Made by a program: the position numbers and the translations under genes | Part shown: piece after piece, positions 17,098-26,254 of the stretch | Position numbering within the stretch: the first letter of the stretch is position 1 | Layout of the letters: every line of letters starts with the position of its first letter | Origin: an uncultured Alphaproteobacteria bacterium | GTDB lineage: Bacteria > Pseudomonadota > Alphaproteobacteria > HIMB59 > GCA-002718135 | Direction of reading: 5' to 3' | Assembly: GCA_902540265.1 (NCBI GenBank) | Contig: CACBLW010000002.1 | Location: 58,037-122,036 of the forward strand | DNA length: 64,000 bases | The notes under the pieces: generated by a model | The model's input: only the letters and a program-made list of their open reading frames with translations | The model's database searches: none | Told to the model about the DNA's origin: nothing

Positions 17098-18549
17098 ATG
17101 GAATTAAATAACAAATCACTCTTTAAACAAAAATGTTTTATAAATGGGGAATGGGTTGGCAGTTCTTCAGGTGAAACTCTTGAGGTAAATAATCCAGCAT
17201 CTCTTGAAATTATTGGTAACGTCCCAAAATGCTCAGTTTCAGAAACTAAAAAAGCCGTAGATGATGCAAATACTGCTTTCCAAACTTGGAAAGAAACTAC
17301 TGCTAAAGAAAGATCAATTATTCTTAAAAAATGGGGGGAGCTCATCACAGAAAATGCAGATGATTTAGCTAAAATAATGACTATTGAGCAAGGTAAACCT
17401 CTGGCTGAAGCAAAGGGCGAAATACTAATGGGTGCTTCATATATTGAGTTCTATGCTGAAGAAGGAAAAAGAGTGTATGGTGATATAGTTCCTGATCCAA
17501 GACCTGGAAAAAGAATTGTAATAATTAAACAACCTGTTGGTGTTGTTGGAGCAATAACTCCATGGAATTTTCCAAATTCAATGATCACAAGAAAATGTGC
17601 AGCGGCTTTAGCAGTTGGTTGTACTACTGTTGTTAAACCAGCAAGCCAAACACCCTATTCAGCATTAGCTGTAGCAGTGCTTGCTAAAGAAGCTGGTTTT
17701 CCAGACGGTGTATTTAATGTAATAACTGGATCGGCAAGTGAAATTGGTAAAGAACTAACAAGTAACCCTATTGTTAGAAAAATTTCTTTTACTGGATCTA
17801 CGGAGGTTGGAAAAATACTTTTAGAGCAAAGTGCCTCAACAGTAAAAAAAGTTTCTATGGAACTTGGTGGTCACGCACCATTTATTGTCTTTGATGATGC
17901 AGATATGGATGAAGCTGTTGCAGGAGCTCTTCAAAGTAAATTTAGAAATAGTGGTCAAACATGTATTTGTTCAAATAGAATTTTTGTCCATGAAAATATT
18001 TATGATGAATTCCTAGAAAAATTTACAAATGAAGTCAGTAAAATAACAGTGGGCAATGGACTTGAAGATGGAATTACATCTGGTCCTTTAATTGATCAGT
18101 CCTCTTTAGAAAAAGTAGTTGATCATGTACAAGACGCAGTGAATACAGGAGCTAAAATAGCAATTGGTGGAGATGTGCATTCGCTTGGTGGAAATTTCTA
18201 TCAACCAACTGTTCTTTCAAATGTATCTACAAAGGCAAAAATAACTTTTGAAGAAACTTTTGGACCTGTTGCTCCTCTTTATAAATTTTCAAGTGATGAT
18301 GAAGTCATTAAAATGGCTAATGATACACCATATGGACTAGCTTCATATTTCTATTCTAGAGACATAGGAAGAATTTGGAGAGTTGCTGAAGCACTTGAAT
18401 ATGGAATTGTATCTATTAATAATGGACTACCAACAATTGCAGAAGTTCCTTTTGGAGGTGTAAAAGAATCAGGAATGGGAAGAGAAGGTTCTAGATATGG
18501 TCTTGATGACTATTTAACTATAAAATATATTTCAATGGGCGGTATTTAA
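17098..18549 (+). CDS. gabD: succinate-semialdehyde dehydrogenase family (GabD-like)
   Basis: A 483-aa NAD(P)-dependent aldehyde dehydrogenase. Seen are PWNFPNSMITRK, the cofactor motif FTGSTEVGK, the general base Glu in MELGGHAPFIVFDDAD, and the nucleophile Cys289 in GQTCICSNR. The GKRIVIIKQPVGVVG and PFGGVKESGMGREGS segments are typical of the GabD/SSADH branch. It is divergent from the Eut-like operon. Hydroxyectoine clusters of marine bacteria often carry an SSADH (ssd), so it probably oxidises a semialdehyde from the same pathway; aspartate- or succinate-semialdehyde are both possible. Its stop overlaps that of the convergent ROK gene by 4 nt. Confidence 0.9.
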   Translation: MELNNKSLFKQKCFINGEWVGSSSGETLEVNNPASLEIIGNVPKCSVSETKKAVDDANTAFQTWKETTAKERSIILKKWGELITENADDLAKIMTIEQGKPLAEAKGEILMGASYIEFYAEEGKRVYGDIVPDPRPGKRIVIIKQPVGVVGAITPWNFPNSMITRKCAAALAVGCTTVVKPASQTPYSALAVAVLAKEAGFPDGVFNVITGSASEIGKELTSNPIVRKISFTGSTEVGKILLEQSASTVKKVSMELGGHAPFIVFDDADMDEAVAGALQSKFRNSGQTCICSNRIFVHENIYDEFLEKFTNEVSKITVGNGLEDGITSGPLIDQSSLEKVVDHVQDAVNTGAKIAIGGDVHSLGGNFYQPTVLSNVSTKAKITFEETFGPVAPLYKFSSDDEVIKMANDTPYGLASYFYSRDIGRIWRVAEALEYGIVSINNGLPTIAEVPFGGVKESGMGREGSRYGLDDYLTIKYISMGGI

Positions 18550-19436
18550 GAAAGCCAAGCAGCTCCTCTTACACCACTGGAATCCCCATAAACATTTTTA
18601 ACAACTTTAGTTTCTAGCGTGTCAGTAAAAACATATTTTTTTAGAGTATTATTTATATTTTCATAAATAAAATCTATATTGGACATACCACCACCCAAAA
18701 CTATTACATCTGGATCAAGGATATTACATACAACAGATAAACCTCTAGCTAAATGATCAATGTATTGATTTAGTGCAAAAATACTATTTTCTTCATTATT
18801 AATAAAACCCTCTAAGATTTGATGTGAGTTATAATTTTTATTAAAACGCAAGTTATAAGCCGATGAAAAGCCTGGGCCAGATATGTAAGTTTCTAAACAG
18901 CCATTTTTCCCACAATAACATTTTTTTACATATTTTTTTTCTTCTTCAGTTCTACCTGGAAGTACTATATGACCCCATTCACCACTTATACTATTACGAC
19001 CTCTTATAACTTTTTGATTAATGCTAATACCCCCACCAACACCTGTTCCGATAATTACCCCAAAAACAACTTGATAACCTTTACCTGCTCCATCTACTGC
19101 TTCAGAAAGTGTGAAACAATTAGCATCATTTTCTATATTTATATTTCTATTAAGAATTTTATCTAAATCTTGCTTAAATGGTTTGCCATTTAACCATATA
19201 GAATTAGCATTTTTAATTAAAGCCGTATCATTTGATATGGCCCCTGGCATTCCCATACCAACAGTTTCTGCTTTGCCATACTTATCTTCAAAATGATTTA
19301 TGATGGAGAGTATTCCGTTAATTGTTCCATCATAATTTTTTTCAGTATTGATTCTTTTTCTATCTATTTCAGTTCCATTTGGATCTAAAAGAATACCTTC
19401 AGTTTTGGTACCACCTACATCAATACCAATTTTCAT
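18546..19436 (-). CDS. ROK family sugar kinase
   Basis: 296 aa with the ATP phosphate motif IDVGGTKTEG at the N-terminus, the second phosphate motif IIGTGVGGGI, GEWGHI with catalytic-region His, and the ROK zinc site CYCGKNGCLE. There is no helix-turn-helix domain, so it is a kinase and not a NagC-type repressor. N-acetylglucosamine kinase, fructokinase or glucokinase are all possible. It is the last gene of the mgtE-gshA-gshB-bioY unit, 5 nt after bioY. Confidence 0.88.
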   Translation of the reverse strand: MKIGIDVGGTKTEGILLDPNGTEIDRKRINTEKNYDGTINGILSIINHFEDKYGKAETVGMGMPGAISNDTALIKNANSIWLNGKPFKQDLDKILNRNINIENDANCFTLSEAVDGAGKGYQVVFGVIIGTGVGGGISINQKVIRGRNSISGEWGHIVLPGRTEEEKKYVKKCYCGKNGCLETYISGPGFSSAYNLRFNKNYNSHQILEGFINNEENSIFALNQYIDHLARGLSVVCNILDPDVIVLGGGMSNIDFIYENINNTLKKYVFTDTLETKVVKNVYGDSSGVRGAAWLS

Positions 19437-19441
19437 TAATG

Positions 19442-20056
19442 TTATTTATTTTTTATAAACTGCCAAATTAAAGGTGTTATTGTTGCAGCTAGAGCAATTT
19501 TTACTGGTTCTGTAAACTTGTATAATAGCAAACCATTGTTAATAGCTTTTGAATAACTTTGAAAAACATCTACTGAAGCTGCTTCGGTCCACAATATGTT
19601 ATACCAAAAACCAAGCCATAGTAATCCGGGTACAAAAATAATAATACTACCTAAAAATAATATTAAAAGTGTTTTAAAATAATTCTTGTCATAATTTTTT
19701 TCAGCCATCAAACCAACAAAGTAACATGAAAGGAGCATACCGATTAAGTAACCAGCACTTGGCCCAATAAAATAAGCTGGTCCTCCAAATGGTGAAGAAG
19801 CAAATACAGGAATGCCAACAAAACCCTGAAACAAGTAAAATGAGAATGTAGCTACTGATAATTTCCAACCAACAGTAAGAGCAAAAACCAAGACTACTAA
19901 TGTCTGCATTGTTATTGGAACAGGAGGTATATCAATTTTAACTCTGGCAGATATTGTTAATAGTAAGCTACCAATAATAATTATAAATATATTTCTAATT
20001 AATTTCTGAGTTTTTAAATTAGCAAATAGTGCATCAATCAGTAATGTTTTATTCAT
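19442..20056 (-). CDS. bioY: BioY biotin transporter substrate-binding membrane protein
   Basis: 204 aa with about six hydrophobic segments; the N-terminal RVKIDIPPVPITMQTLVV and FGGPAYFIGPSAGYLIGM are the BioY signature motifs. It is the S-component of an ECF biotin importer and can act alone. No bioM/bioN are in view. Uptake of biotin from outside suits a streamlined marine cell. Its position between gshB and the ROK gene appears to be operon packing, not a shared function. Confidence 0.93.
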   Translation of the reverse strand: MNKTLLIDALFANLKTQKLIRNIFIIIIGSLLLTISARVKIDIPPVPITMQTLVVLVFALTVGWKLSVATFSFYLFQGFVGIPVFASSPFGGPAYFIGPSAGYLIGMLLSCYFVGLMAEKNYDKNYFKTLLILFLGSIIIFVPGLLWLGFWYNILWTEAASVDVFQSYSKAINNGLLLYKFTEPVKIALAATITPLIWQFIKNK

Positions 20057-20065
20057 ATTTTGTGT

Positions 20066-21004
20066 TTAGACTATTTTATATTTAGCTTCAAGCTTATCCC
20101 AAAAATCTTTCTCTAATTTTACATTGTTTAATGCATTAATTTGCTTCAATCCTGTAGGTGAAGTTACATTTATTTCTGTTAGATAATTTCCAATTATATC
20201 AATTCCAACAAAAAACAGATTATGTTCTTTTAGTTTTGGTCCCAAATTTTTGATAATTTCTTGGTCCCTATAAACTAGGTCAGTTTTACTTGCCTTACCG
20301 CCAGCATGAAAATTTGCCTTTAAATTACCTTCTTGTGGTATTCTGGCAACTGAACCAAAATATTCACCATCGAAAAAAATAATTCTCCTGTCACCATGCT
20401 CTATCTCATTGATAAATTTTTGCACCATTATTGGAAGGTGTAAATATTCTTCTAATATTTCAGTATTGAAATTACTTTTATCAAATCTATGTATACCCTC
20501 TCCACCATTACCATAAAGTGGTTTGGTTATAATATCTTCTTCTTTATCTAAAAATTCTTCAATAATTTTTAAATCTTTTGTTACTAAAGTGGGTGGCATA
20601 AATTCTTTAAAATTAAATGTAAATAATTTTTCAGTAGAATTTCTAACTGCTGTTGGATCATTTACAACAATTGTTGAAGATGGAAGTAAGTCCAAAATAT
20701 AAGTCGATGTAATATAATTCATATCAAAAGGAGGGTCCTGTCTTAAAAAGACAAATTGAAAATCCTCTAATTTGGCAATTATTTTATTAGATTTAAAATT
20801 AAAATAATTTTTTTCGTCTAACTGTAGCTCTAAATAATATCCAGATGCTTGAATAGTATTTTCTTTTATGAATAAATCTTTTGGATTGTAATAAAAAATA
20901 TCATAACCTCTTTCTTGTGCCTCATAACCTATTAAAAAAGATGTATCGAATTCATAATCAATCGTTTCAATATTATCCATTTGGATTGCTATATTTTTTT
21001 TCAT
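20066..21004 (-). CDS. gshB: glutathione synthetase
   Basis: 312-aa ATP-grasp ligase joining gamma-glutamylcysteine and glycine. Diagnostic parts: FLRQDPPFDMNYITSTYIL (about residues 87-105), the ATP-binding Gly-rich loop NGGEGIHRFD, GDRRIIFFDGEYFGSVARIP, and INVTSPTGLKQIN at the C-terminus. The start overlaps the gshA stop by one base, so both steps of glutathione synthesis are translated in tandem. Confidence 0.96.
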   Translation of the reverse strand: MKKNIAIQMDNIETIDYEFDTSFLIGYEAQERGYDIFYYNPKDLFIKENTIQASGYYLELQLDEKNYFNFKSNKIIAKLEDFQFVFLRQDPPFDMNYITSTYILDLLPSSTIVVNDPTAVRNSTEKLFTFNFKEFMPPTLVTKDLKIIEEFLDKEEDIITKPLYGNGGEGIHRFDKSNFNTEILEEYLHLPIMVQKFINEIEHGDRRIIFFDGEYFGSVARIPQEGNLKANFHAGGKASKTDLVYRDQEIIKNLGPKLKEHNLFFVGIDIIGNYLTEINVTSPTGLKQINALNNVKLEKDFWDKLEAKYKIV

Positions 21005-22344
21005 TAGAAAATTTCTTCCTCATATATTTTTTTTATATTTTTTTTCCATTTACCATTATATTTATTTATTAATAAATCAGCTGGTGAATGACCATTTGAT
21101 AGATTTTGTTCTAAATCTTTTAGATAAAATGTTTCGTTATATTTTTCATTTTTTACTAGAATATTTCTTTTATCTAAACCTGATTTTGAAATTTCAAACA
21201 ATTTTTGAGCAATATCTAAAAGATCACTATTTTTGAATTTTGTTTGTAAACCTTCTAGTGGGGCTAAATTATTTATTAAATTTCTATCATTTTGAGTCCA
21301 ACCTTCAACAATTTCATTTGTTTTATCAATAGCTTCATCATTGTATAAAATACCAATCCAAAAAGCAGGCTGAGAACATATTAAATCCCATGAACATGCG
21401 TCCATAGAACGAATTTCAAGGAATTGCTTTAATCTAACTTGAGGAAATAGAGTTGATAAATGGTTTACCCAATCTTCTATAGTAGGTTCAATTTTTAAAT
21501 CTTTAGAAATGTTATTTTTCATAAAATCTCTAAAAGTATAATTGGTCATATTTATATATTTATGATTTTTAATTACAAAATACATTGGTACATCTAGAGC
21601 ATACTCCGCATATTTTTCAAAATTAAAATCTTTATCAAAAACAAATGGCAATAAACCTGTTCTATCTTTGTCTGTGTGATGCCAAAAATGAGATCTTAAA
21701 CTCTTATATTTAGAAACTTGTTTTTGATCAAAAGGTGAGTTAGCAAATATTGCAGTTGCTATACCTTCAAGATTTAACATTAATCGATACTTAGCAATCA
21801 TATCTTCTTCGGAATGATAATCCAAATTTACTTGGTTTGTACATGTGCGTTTCATCATGTGATGTCCAAGAGTGCCAACTTTGGGCATATATTTTTTCAT
21901 TATTGAATATCTTTGTTTTGGCATCCAAGGAAATTCATCAAGAGATAAACTTGGCTCAACTCCTAATCCTAATAATATAAAGCCAAATTCTTCACCAATA
22001 TCTTTTAATTCTTTTAAATGTCTATTAGTTTCAGTACAGGTTTGATGGATATTTTTTAATTTTGCTCCAGATAATTCGATCTGACCACCTGGTTCTAAAG
22101 TTATACTTTCACCAAATCTTTCTAGCGCAATTATTGTAGCATTTTTATCATCATACTTTGGTTTCCATCCCTTATTCAAAAATTTTAAAAGAATATCTTT
22201 TATGCCATTGGGCTCTTCATAAGACAATTGATGTAAACTATCTTTTTTTAGAACAAATTTCTCGTGTTCTACTCCTATGCGTAAATCATTCTTATTTTTG
22301 ATTCCTTTATAAAAGTAATCTATCAGATCATTTTTTTTAAGCAT
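21004..22344 (-). CDS. gshA: glutamate-cysteine ligase, plant/alphaproteobacterial type
   Basis: 446 aa, matching the GCS2-like ligase of alphaproteobacteria and plants, not the longer E. coli type. RIGVEHEKFVL, EPGGQIELSG and MMKRTCTNQVNLDYHSEEDM are family landmarks. It catalyses the first, rate-limiting step of glutathione formation. It lies 23 nt after mgtE and overlaps gshB by one base. Confidence 0.95.
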   Translation of the reverse strand: MLKKNDLIDYFYKGIKNKNDLRIGVEHEKFVLKKDSLHQLSYEEPNGIKDILLKFLNKGWKPKYDDKNATIIALERFGESITLEPGGQIELSGAKLKNIHQTCTETNRHLKELKDIGEEFGFILLGLGVEPSLSLDEFPWMPKQRYSIMKKYMPKVGTLGHHMMKRTCTNQVNLDYHSEEDMIAKYRLMLNLEGIATAIFANSPFDQKQVSKYKSLRSHFWHHTDKDRTGLLPFVFDKDFNFEKYAEYALDVPMYFVIKNHKYINMTNYTFRDFMKNNISKDLKIEPTIEDWVNHLSTLFPQVRLKQFLEIRSMDACSWDLICSQPAFWIGILYNDEAIDKTNEIVEGWTQNDRNLINNLAPLEGLQTKFKNSDLLDIAQKLFEISKSGLDKRNILVKNEKYNETFYLKDLEQNLSNGHSPADLLINKYNGKWKKNIKKIYEEEIF

Positions 22345-22367
22345 TGATTTAACTTAAATAGCTCAGA

Positions 22368-23735
22368 TCAAATTAAAAATAAAGTTGCTAATCCAAGAAA
22401 AGAAAGAAAGCCAAATACATCTGTTATTGTAGTCAAAATTACTGCAGATGCTAAAGCAGGATCAATTTTAAGTTTATCTAAAACTAGTGGTATTACAATT
22501 CCTGAAAAACCAGCAATTAGTAAGTTTAATATCATAGCAAGACCTATTATTAAACCCAACAGCAAATTATCGAACCAATAAATAGAAATTAAAGATATTA
22601 TAACGGCAAATATGATACCATTTATACCACCAATGAAAGTTTCTTTGATTATTATTTTTATCGCATTACTAGTTGTTAATTCTTTCACAGCAATGGCTCT
22701 TACTGCAACTGTTAAAGTTTGAGTGCCAGCATTAGCGCCCATAGAGGATACTATTGGCATTAAAATTGCTAAAGCTACTACTTTTTCTATAGCAGCTTCA
22801 AAAAAACCAATAACTATTGAAGCTACCACCGCTGTCATTAGATTTACGATTAACCACGAAATTCTTGATTTTGTTGTAGAAATAACTGACTCATATAAAT
22901 CTGTATGATCAACACCTCCAAGCTTTAAAATGTCTTCCTCTCTTTCTTCTTCTATAACCTCAACAACATCATCAACTGTAATAGATCCAATAATTCTTTT
23001 TCGATTATTGATAACAGGTGCACTGACCAATCCGTATTTATTAAATAATAAGGCTACATCTTCCTGATCTGTATTTACATCAATTAATCTTAATTCTTTA
23101 TTTGTTATCGAATTTAATTCTACTAATCTTTTTGAACCCATTAACCTTCCTAATGGAACAACACCTTTTGCTTCTTGTTTATTATTAATTAAATAAATAT
23201 CATAGAAATCTTCAGGTAGTTTAGCTTTATTGTTTCTCAAATAATCAATTGCTTGACCAACATTCCATGATTGGTTAACAGCAACAAATTGTCTTTGCAT
23301 TAATCTTCCGGCAGAATCTTCAGGATACTTTAATCCTTCCTCAACTAATGTACGTTCTTCTTTATCTAAGTTTTCTAAGAATATAGTCTGATCTTTTTCT
23401 TCTAAATCTTCTGCTAAGTCTACAGCATCATCAGTATCTAAACTTTTAGCATTATTAGCTAATTGTTTTATATCCAAAGTTTCTATTATTTCTTCTCTAA
23501 CACTATCATTTAAATAAGTTAATATTTCAGGATCAAAATCTCTATCAATTATATTCAAAAGACTTAGTCGTAAAACTGGATCTAAATTTTGAAGAATATA
23601 TGCAATATCAGCATTATGAATATCTTTTAAATAAGATAAAACTTTATCATATTTATAATTTTCTAAATAATCAGATACTAATTCAACAGATTTAGATGAA
23701 GAATCCTGATCTTTTTTTATAATAATTTCTTCCAT
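22368..23735 (-). CDS. mgtE: MgtE magnesium transporter
   Basis: 455 aa with the full MgtE layout: N-terminal superhelical domain (about 1-130), two CBS domains (about 130-265, ending IGSITVDDVVEVIEEEREED), and a C-terminal membrane domain of five helices including PIVSSMGANAGTQTLTV, the pore signature. A longer open frame reaches 23771 but would lie inside the tRNA-Leu gene; ATG 23735 (MEEIIIKKD) is the reasonable start, 6 nt after the tRNA CCA. Probably first protein gene of the mgtE-gshA-gshB-bioY-ROK unit. Confidence 0.95.
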   Translation of the reverse strand: MEEIIIKKDQDSSSKSVELVSDYLENYKYDKVLSYLKDIHNADIAYILQNLDPVLRLSLLNIIDRDFDPEILTYLNDSVREEIIETLDIKQLANNAKSLDTDDAVDLAEDLEEKDQTIFLENLDKEERTLVEEGLKYPEDSAGRLMQRQFVAVNQSWNVGQAIDYLRNNKAKLPEDFYDIYLINNKQEAKGVVPLGRLMGSKRLVELNSITNKELRLIDVNTDQEDVALLFNKYGLVSAPVINNRKRIIGSITVDDVVEVIEEEREEDILKLGGVDHTDLYESVISTTKSRISWLIVNLMTAVVASIVIGFFEAAIEKVVALAILMPIVSSMGANAGTQTLTVAVRAIAVKELTTSNAIKIIIKETFIGGINGIIFAVIISLISIYWFDNLLLGLIIGLAMILNLLIAGFSGIVIPLVLDKLKIDPALASAVILTTITDVFGFLSFLGLATLFLI

Positions 23736-23741
23736 AAAAAT

Positions 23742-23828
23742 TGGTGCGGCTGAGAAGACTTGAACTTCCACAGGATAAATCCCACAGCGACCTCAACGCT
23801 GCGCGTATACCAATTCCGCCACAGCCGC
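23742..23828 (-). tRNA. tRNA-Leu(GAG)
   Basis: An 87-nt class II tRNA with encoded CCA. Acceptor GCGGCTG pairs with CAGCCGC; anticodon stem CAGCG/CGCTG encloses the loop TTGAGGT, anticodon GAG. The long variable arm (GTGGGATTTATCCTGT region) and T arm GTTCAAGTC are present. Confidence 0.96.
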
Positions 23829-23885
23829 ATATATAGTAGAATTAAATATCAGATAGGATATTAACTATCAATAAAGTTAACACAG

Positions 23886-24533
23886 ATGAAACAGTTTGAA
23901 ATTAAAATATCAAATAGTGAAGTAAATTATGAAGATGCTTTAATGTATATGGAGTCCAGAGTTGATGGCATAATTAATAATAAATCCGAAGAATTAATAT
24001 GGTTTCTAAATCATAATCATATTTTTACTCAAGGAACAAGTGCTTCAAAAAAAGAGATATTAAATTCGGATATTATTGATATAATAAAATCTAATCGCGG
24101 AGGCAAAACAACCTATCACGGTCCTGGTCAAAGAATTGTTTATTTTATGTTAAATTTAAATAACAAAAATAAAGATATTAGAAAATTTATTACAATAATT
24201 GAAAATTCACTTATTTCCTTTTTAGCAAACTATAATATTGAAGCTCAAACCTTCAAAGACAGGGTAGGTGTTTGGGTAACTAAAAGTAATAATATTTCAT
24301 TTGATAAAGAAAAAAAAATTGGTGCAATTGGATTACGAATTAAAAAATGGATTACATACCATGGGTTAAGTTTTAATATTAATCCTGATCTTAAATATTA
24401 TAATTATATTCATTCCTGTGGCTTAAAAGAGTATAAAAATACATCAATGGAAGAATTAGGTATTAAATTAGAACAATCTGAATTTGATAATAAATTTAAA
24501 AAAATTTTTTTAGAAAAATTAAAAACTATTTAA
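23886..24533 (+). CDS. lipB: octanoyl-[acyl carrier protein]:protein octanoyltransferase
   Basis: 215 aa. RGGKTTYHGPGQRIVYFML (about residues 72-90) is the LipB signature; catalytic Lys lies in LRIKKWITYHG and the acyl-accepting Cys in YIHSCGLKEY. It transfers octanoyl groups to the lipoyl domains of 2-oxoacid dehydrogenases and glycine cleavage H protein. It is a lone plus-strand gene whose 3' end overlaps the convergent pseudouridine synthase by 15 nt. Confidence 0.96.
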   Translation: MKQFEIKISNSEVNYEDALMYMESRVDGIINNKSEELIWFLNHNHIFTQGTSASKKEILNSDIIDIIKSNRGGKTTYHGPGQRIVYFMLNLNNKNKDIRKFITIIENSLISFLANYNIEAQTFKDRVGVWVTKSNNISFDKEKKIGAIGLRIKKWITYHGLSFNINPDLKYYNYIHSCGLKEYKNTSMEELGIKLEQSEFDNKFKKIFLEKLKTI

Positions 24534-25434
24534 ATATTCTTTAAAATCTTTACTAATTTTTAAGTTATTTTTTTTTACAAAGCTTAGAAAGTGATCCGGT
24601 AATTTTGAAATAAATTCAAACTTCTTTGTATTCACTTCAAATTTTAGTGCAATTGCATGTAACATCAACTTTTCCCTTAAATACTTAGAATGAATATTAT
24701 ATTTTTGATCCCCAACTATTGGACATCCAAGATTTTTAGAAACTATTCTAAGTTGATGAGTTTTTCCAGTTTGAGGATTAAATAAAATTGAAGATATATC
24801 TTTATTTTTATTTAACAATTTATAATTTGTTAGAGTATTTTCAATTTTAAGTTTTTTATTTTTAATTTCTAATTTGACTTGAGAATAATTATTTTTTGGA
24901 TGTCCTTCACATAAAGCAATATAATATTTAGTAATTTCTTTTTGTTTGAAAAGATAAGATAGCTTTTTGGCATAATTAAGATTTTTAGCAATTAAAAGAA
25001 GTCCTGAAGTTTCTTTATCTAGTCTATGTACTAATCTATATTGTGAATTAATATTTTTGATTATATGATCTATTGAAATATTTATTTTACTTCCTCCTTG
25101 AGTAGCTATTTGTGGCCATTTATCTAAAACAATAAAATCGTTGTTTTCAAATTTTATTGCTCTTTTAAATTGATTTAAAATTTCTTTGGATATTTTAATA
25201 TTTTTTTTAAAAATTATTTTATTTTTATATAGTGTCTCATGAAAATTTAATATTTTAAGGTCATCATTAAGTTTAACTAGATAGTTTGCTTTAGTTTTTG
25301 AGTTATTAATTAAAATATTTTTTTTTCTTATATTTTTTTTCAATAAACCCTTGTGTCAAAGACGTGTATTTATTTTTAAGATATTTATCTAGCCTTTGAT
25401 TCAAATTATTCAAAATTTTAATATTTTTAATCAA
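24519..25434 (-). CDS. RluC/RluD-type rRNA pseudouridine synthase, frameshifted near the N-terminus
   Basis: The catalytic domain is intact: VHRLDKETSGLLLIA holds the active-site Asp, and HQLRIVSKNLGCPIVGD is the second family motif. An uninterrupted frame starts only at TTG 25343 and lacks the first half of the S4 RNA-binding domain. Directly upstream in another frame lie the missing S4 residues (NQRLDKYLKNKYTSLTQGF, about 25345-25401), reaching back to a TTG at 25434 next to the crcB stop. The two parts join if the A8 run (on the coding strand, near 25333-25340) is read as A7. So this is one gene with a +1 homopolymer difference, not a short enzyme. Which uridine it modifies cannot be told. 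Confidence 0.75.
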
Positions 25435-25435
25435 A

Positions 25436-25804
25436 TCACAATTTATTTAACAAGGTTCCTAAATATGCAGAAATTACACAAATAAAAATTGAAATAAAAA
25501 TATAAGTAAAAGATGAAATATATTTTTTTGAATTTATTAAATCTACAACCTCATAAGAAAATGCAGAAAAAGTTGTAAAAGATCCTAAAAGACCAATAAT
25601 TAAAAAAAATTTAATAAAATTTTCAGATAAATTGTTTCCTGTATTAGATGTTATAAAATATCCTATTAAAAAAGAACCCAAAATATTCACAGAAATGGTT
25701 CCATAAATACTGGATGTAAATATTGATTTGCTAATATTTGTTAAAAAATATCTGAGTACTGCTCCCAATGCACCACCAGTGGCGACTAACATTAAGTTAA
25801 ACAA
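25436..25804 (-). CDS. crcB: CrcB/Fluc fluoride channel
   Basis: 122 aa with four predicted membrane helices. GGALGAVLRYFLTN at the N-terminus, GTISVNILGSFLIGYF and GLLGSFTTFSAFSYE are the Fluc signature motifs. It exports fluoride as a dual-topology dimer. It begins 5 nt after the rplQ stop, so there is no room for a fluoride riboswitch of its own. Downstream the pseudouridine synthase begins next to its stop. Confidence 0.94.
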   Translation of the reverse strand: MFNLMLVATGGALGAVLRYFLTNISKSIFTSSIYGTISVNILGSFLIGYFITSNTGNNLSENFIKFFLIIGLLGSFTTFSAFSYEVVDLINSKKYISSFTYIFISIFICVISAYLGTLLNKL

Positions 25805-25809
25805 TATAT

Positions 25810-26249
25810 TTAAGCTTGAGGTTGTTCCTCTACTTCTTCAGTAGATTTTTTTTTCTAAAATTGGTCCACTATCAAGACCTTTGGCATTTTCATCTCGATC
25901 GACAAATTCAATAACAGCTGTAGGTGCATTATCACCAAATCTATTACCTAATTTAATAATTCGAGTATACCCCCCAGATCTATTTTTGTATCTATCAGCT
26001 AATATATCAAAAAACTTTTTGTGTCATTTTATTATCTTGAAGGGTTGAAATTGTTTTTCTTCTAGAAATTAAATCACCCTTTTTTCCTAATGTAACAATT
26101 TTCTCAACAAATCTCCTTAGTTCTTTAGCTTTTGCAAGAGTGGTAGTTATCTGTTCATGCTTTATAAGAGCATTGGACATATTCATAAACATTGCTTTTC
26201 TATGTGAAGATGTTTTATTAAGTTTTTTATTTTTAATATTGTGTTTCAT
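25810..26249 (-). CDS. rplQ: 50S ribosomal protein L17, with two apparent homopolymer frameshifts
   Basis: The first frame (26249-26007) encodes the L17 N-terminus ([32 protein letters not shown]) and stops just after MTQKVF. The C-terminal half continues in the next frame: [20 protein letters not shown], then [17 protein letters not shown]. The two join if the coding-strand T6 run near 26009-26014 is read as T5. A second run, A9 near 25846-25854, gives a stop after EKKIY; reading it as A8 gives an acidic tail [11 protein letters not shown] ending at 25810, as in alphaproteobacterial L17. With both corrections the gene is 145 aa. Since L17 is essential, the functional product must be made somehow or the sequence is in error. 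Confidence 0.8.
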
Positions 26250-26254
26250 TTATT

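Noticed and set aside
23736..23771. A longer mgtE start at 23771
   Set aside because: It would place the first 12 codons inside the tRNA-Leu gene; the ATG at 23735 gives a normal MgtE N-terminus.
25810..26249. rplQ and adk as decaying pseudogenes
   Set aside because: Both are essential, all other positions are well conserved, and single-base changes in homopolymers repair them; sequence error or slippage is more sensible.
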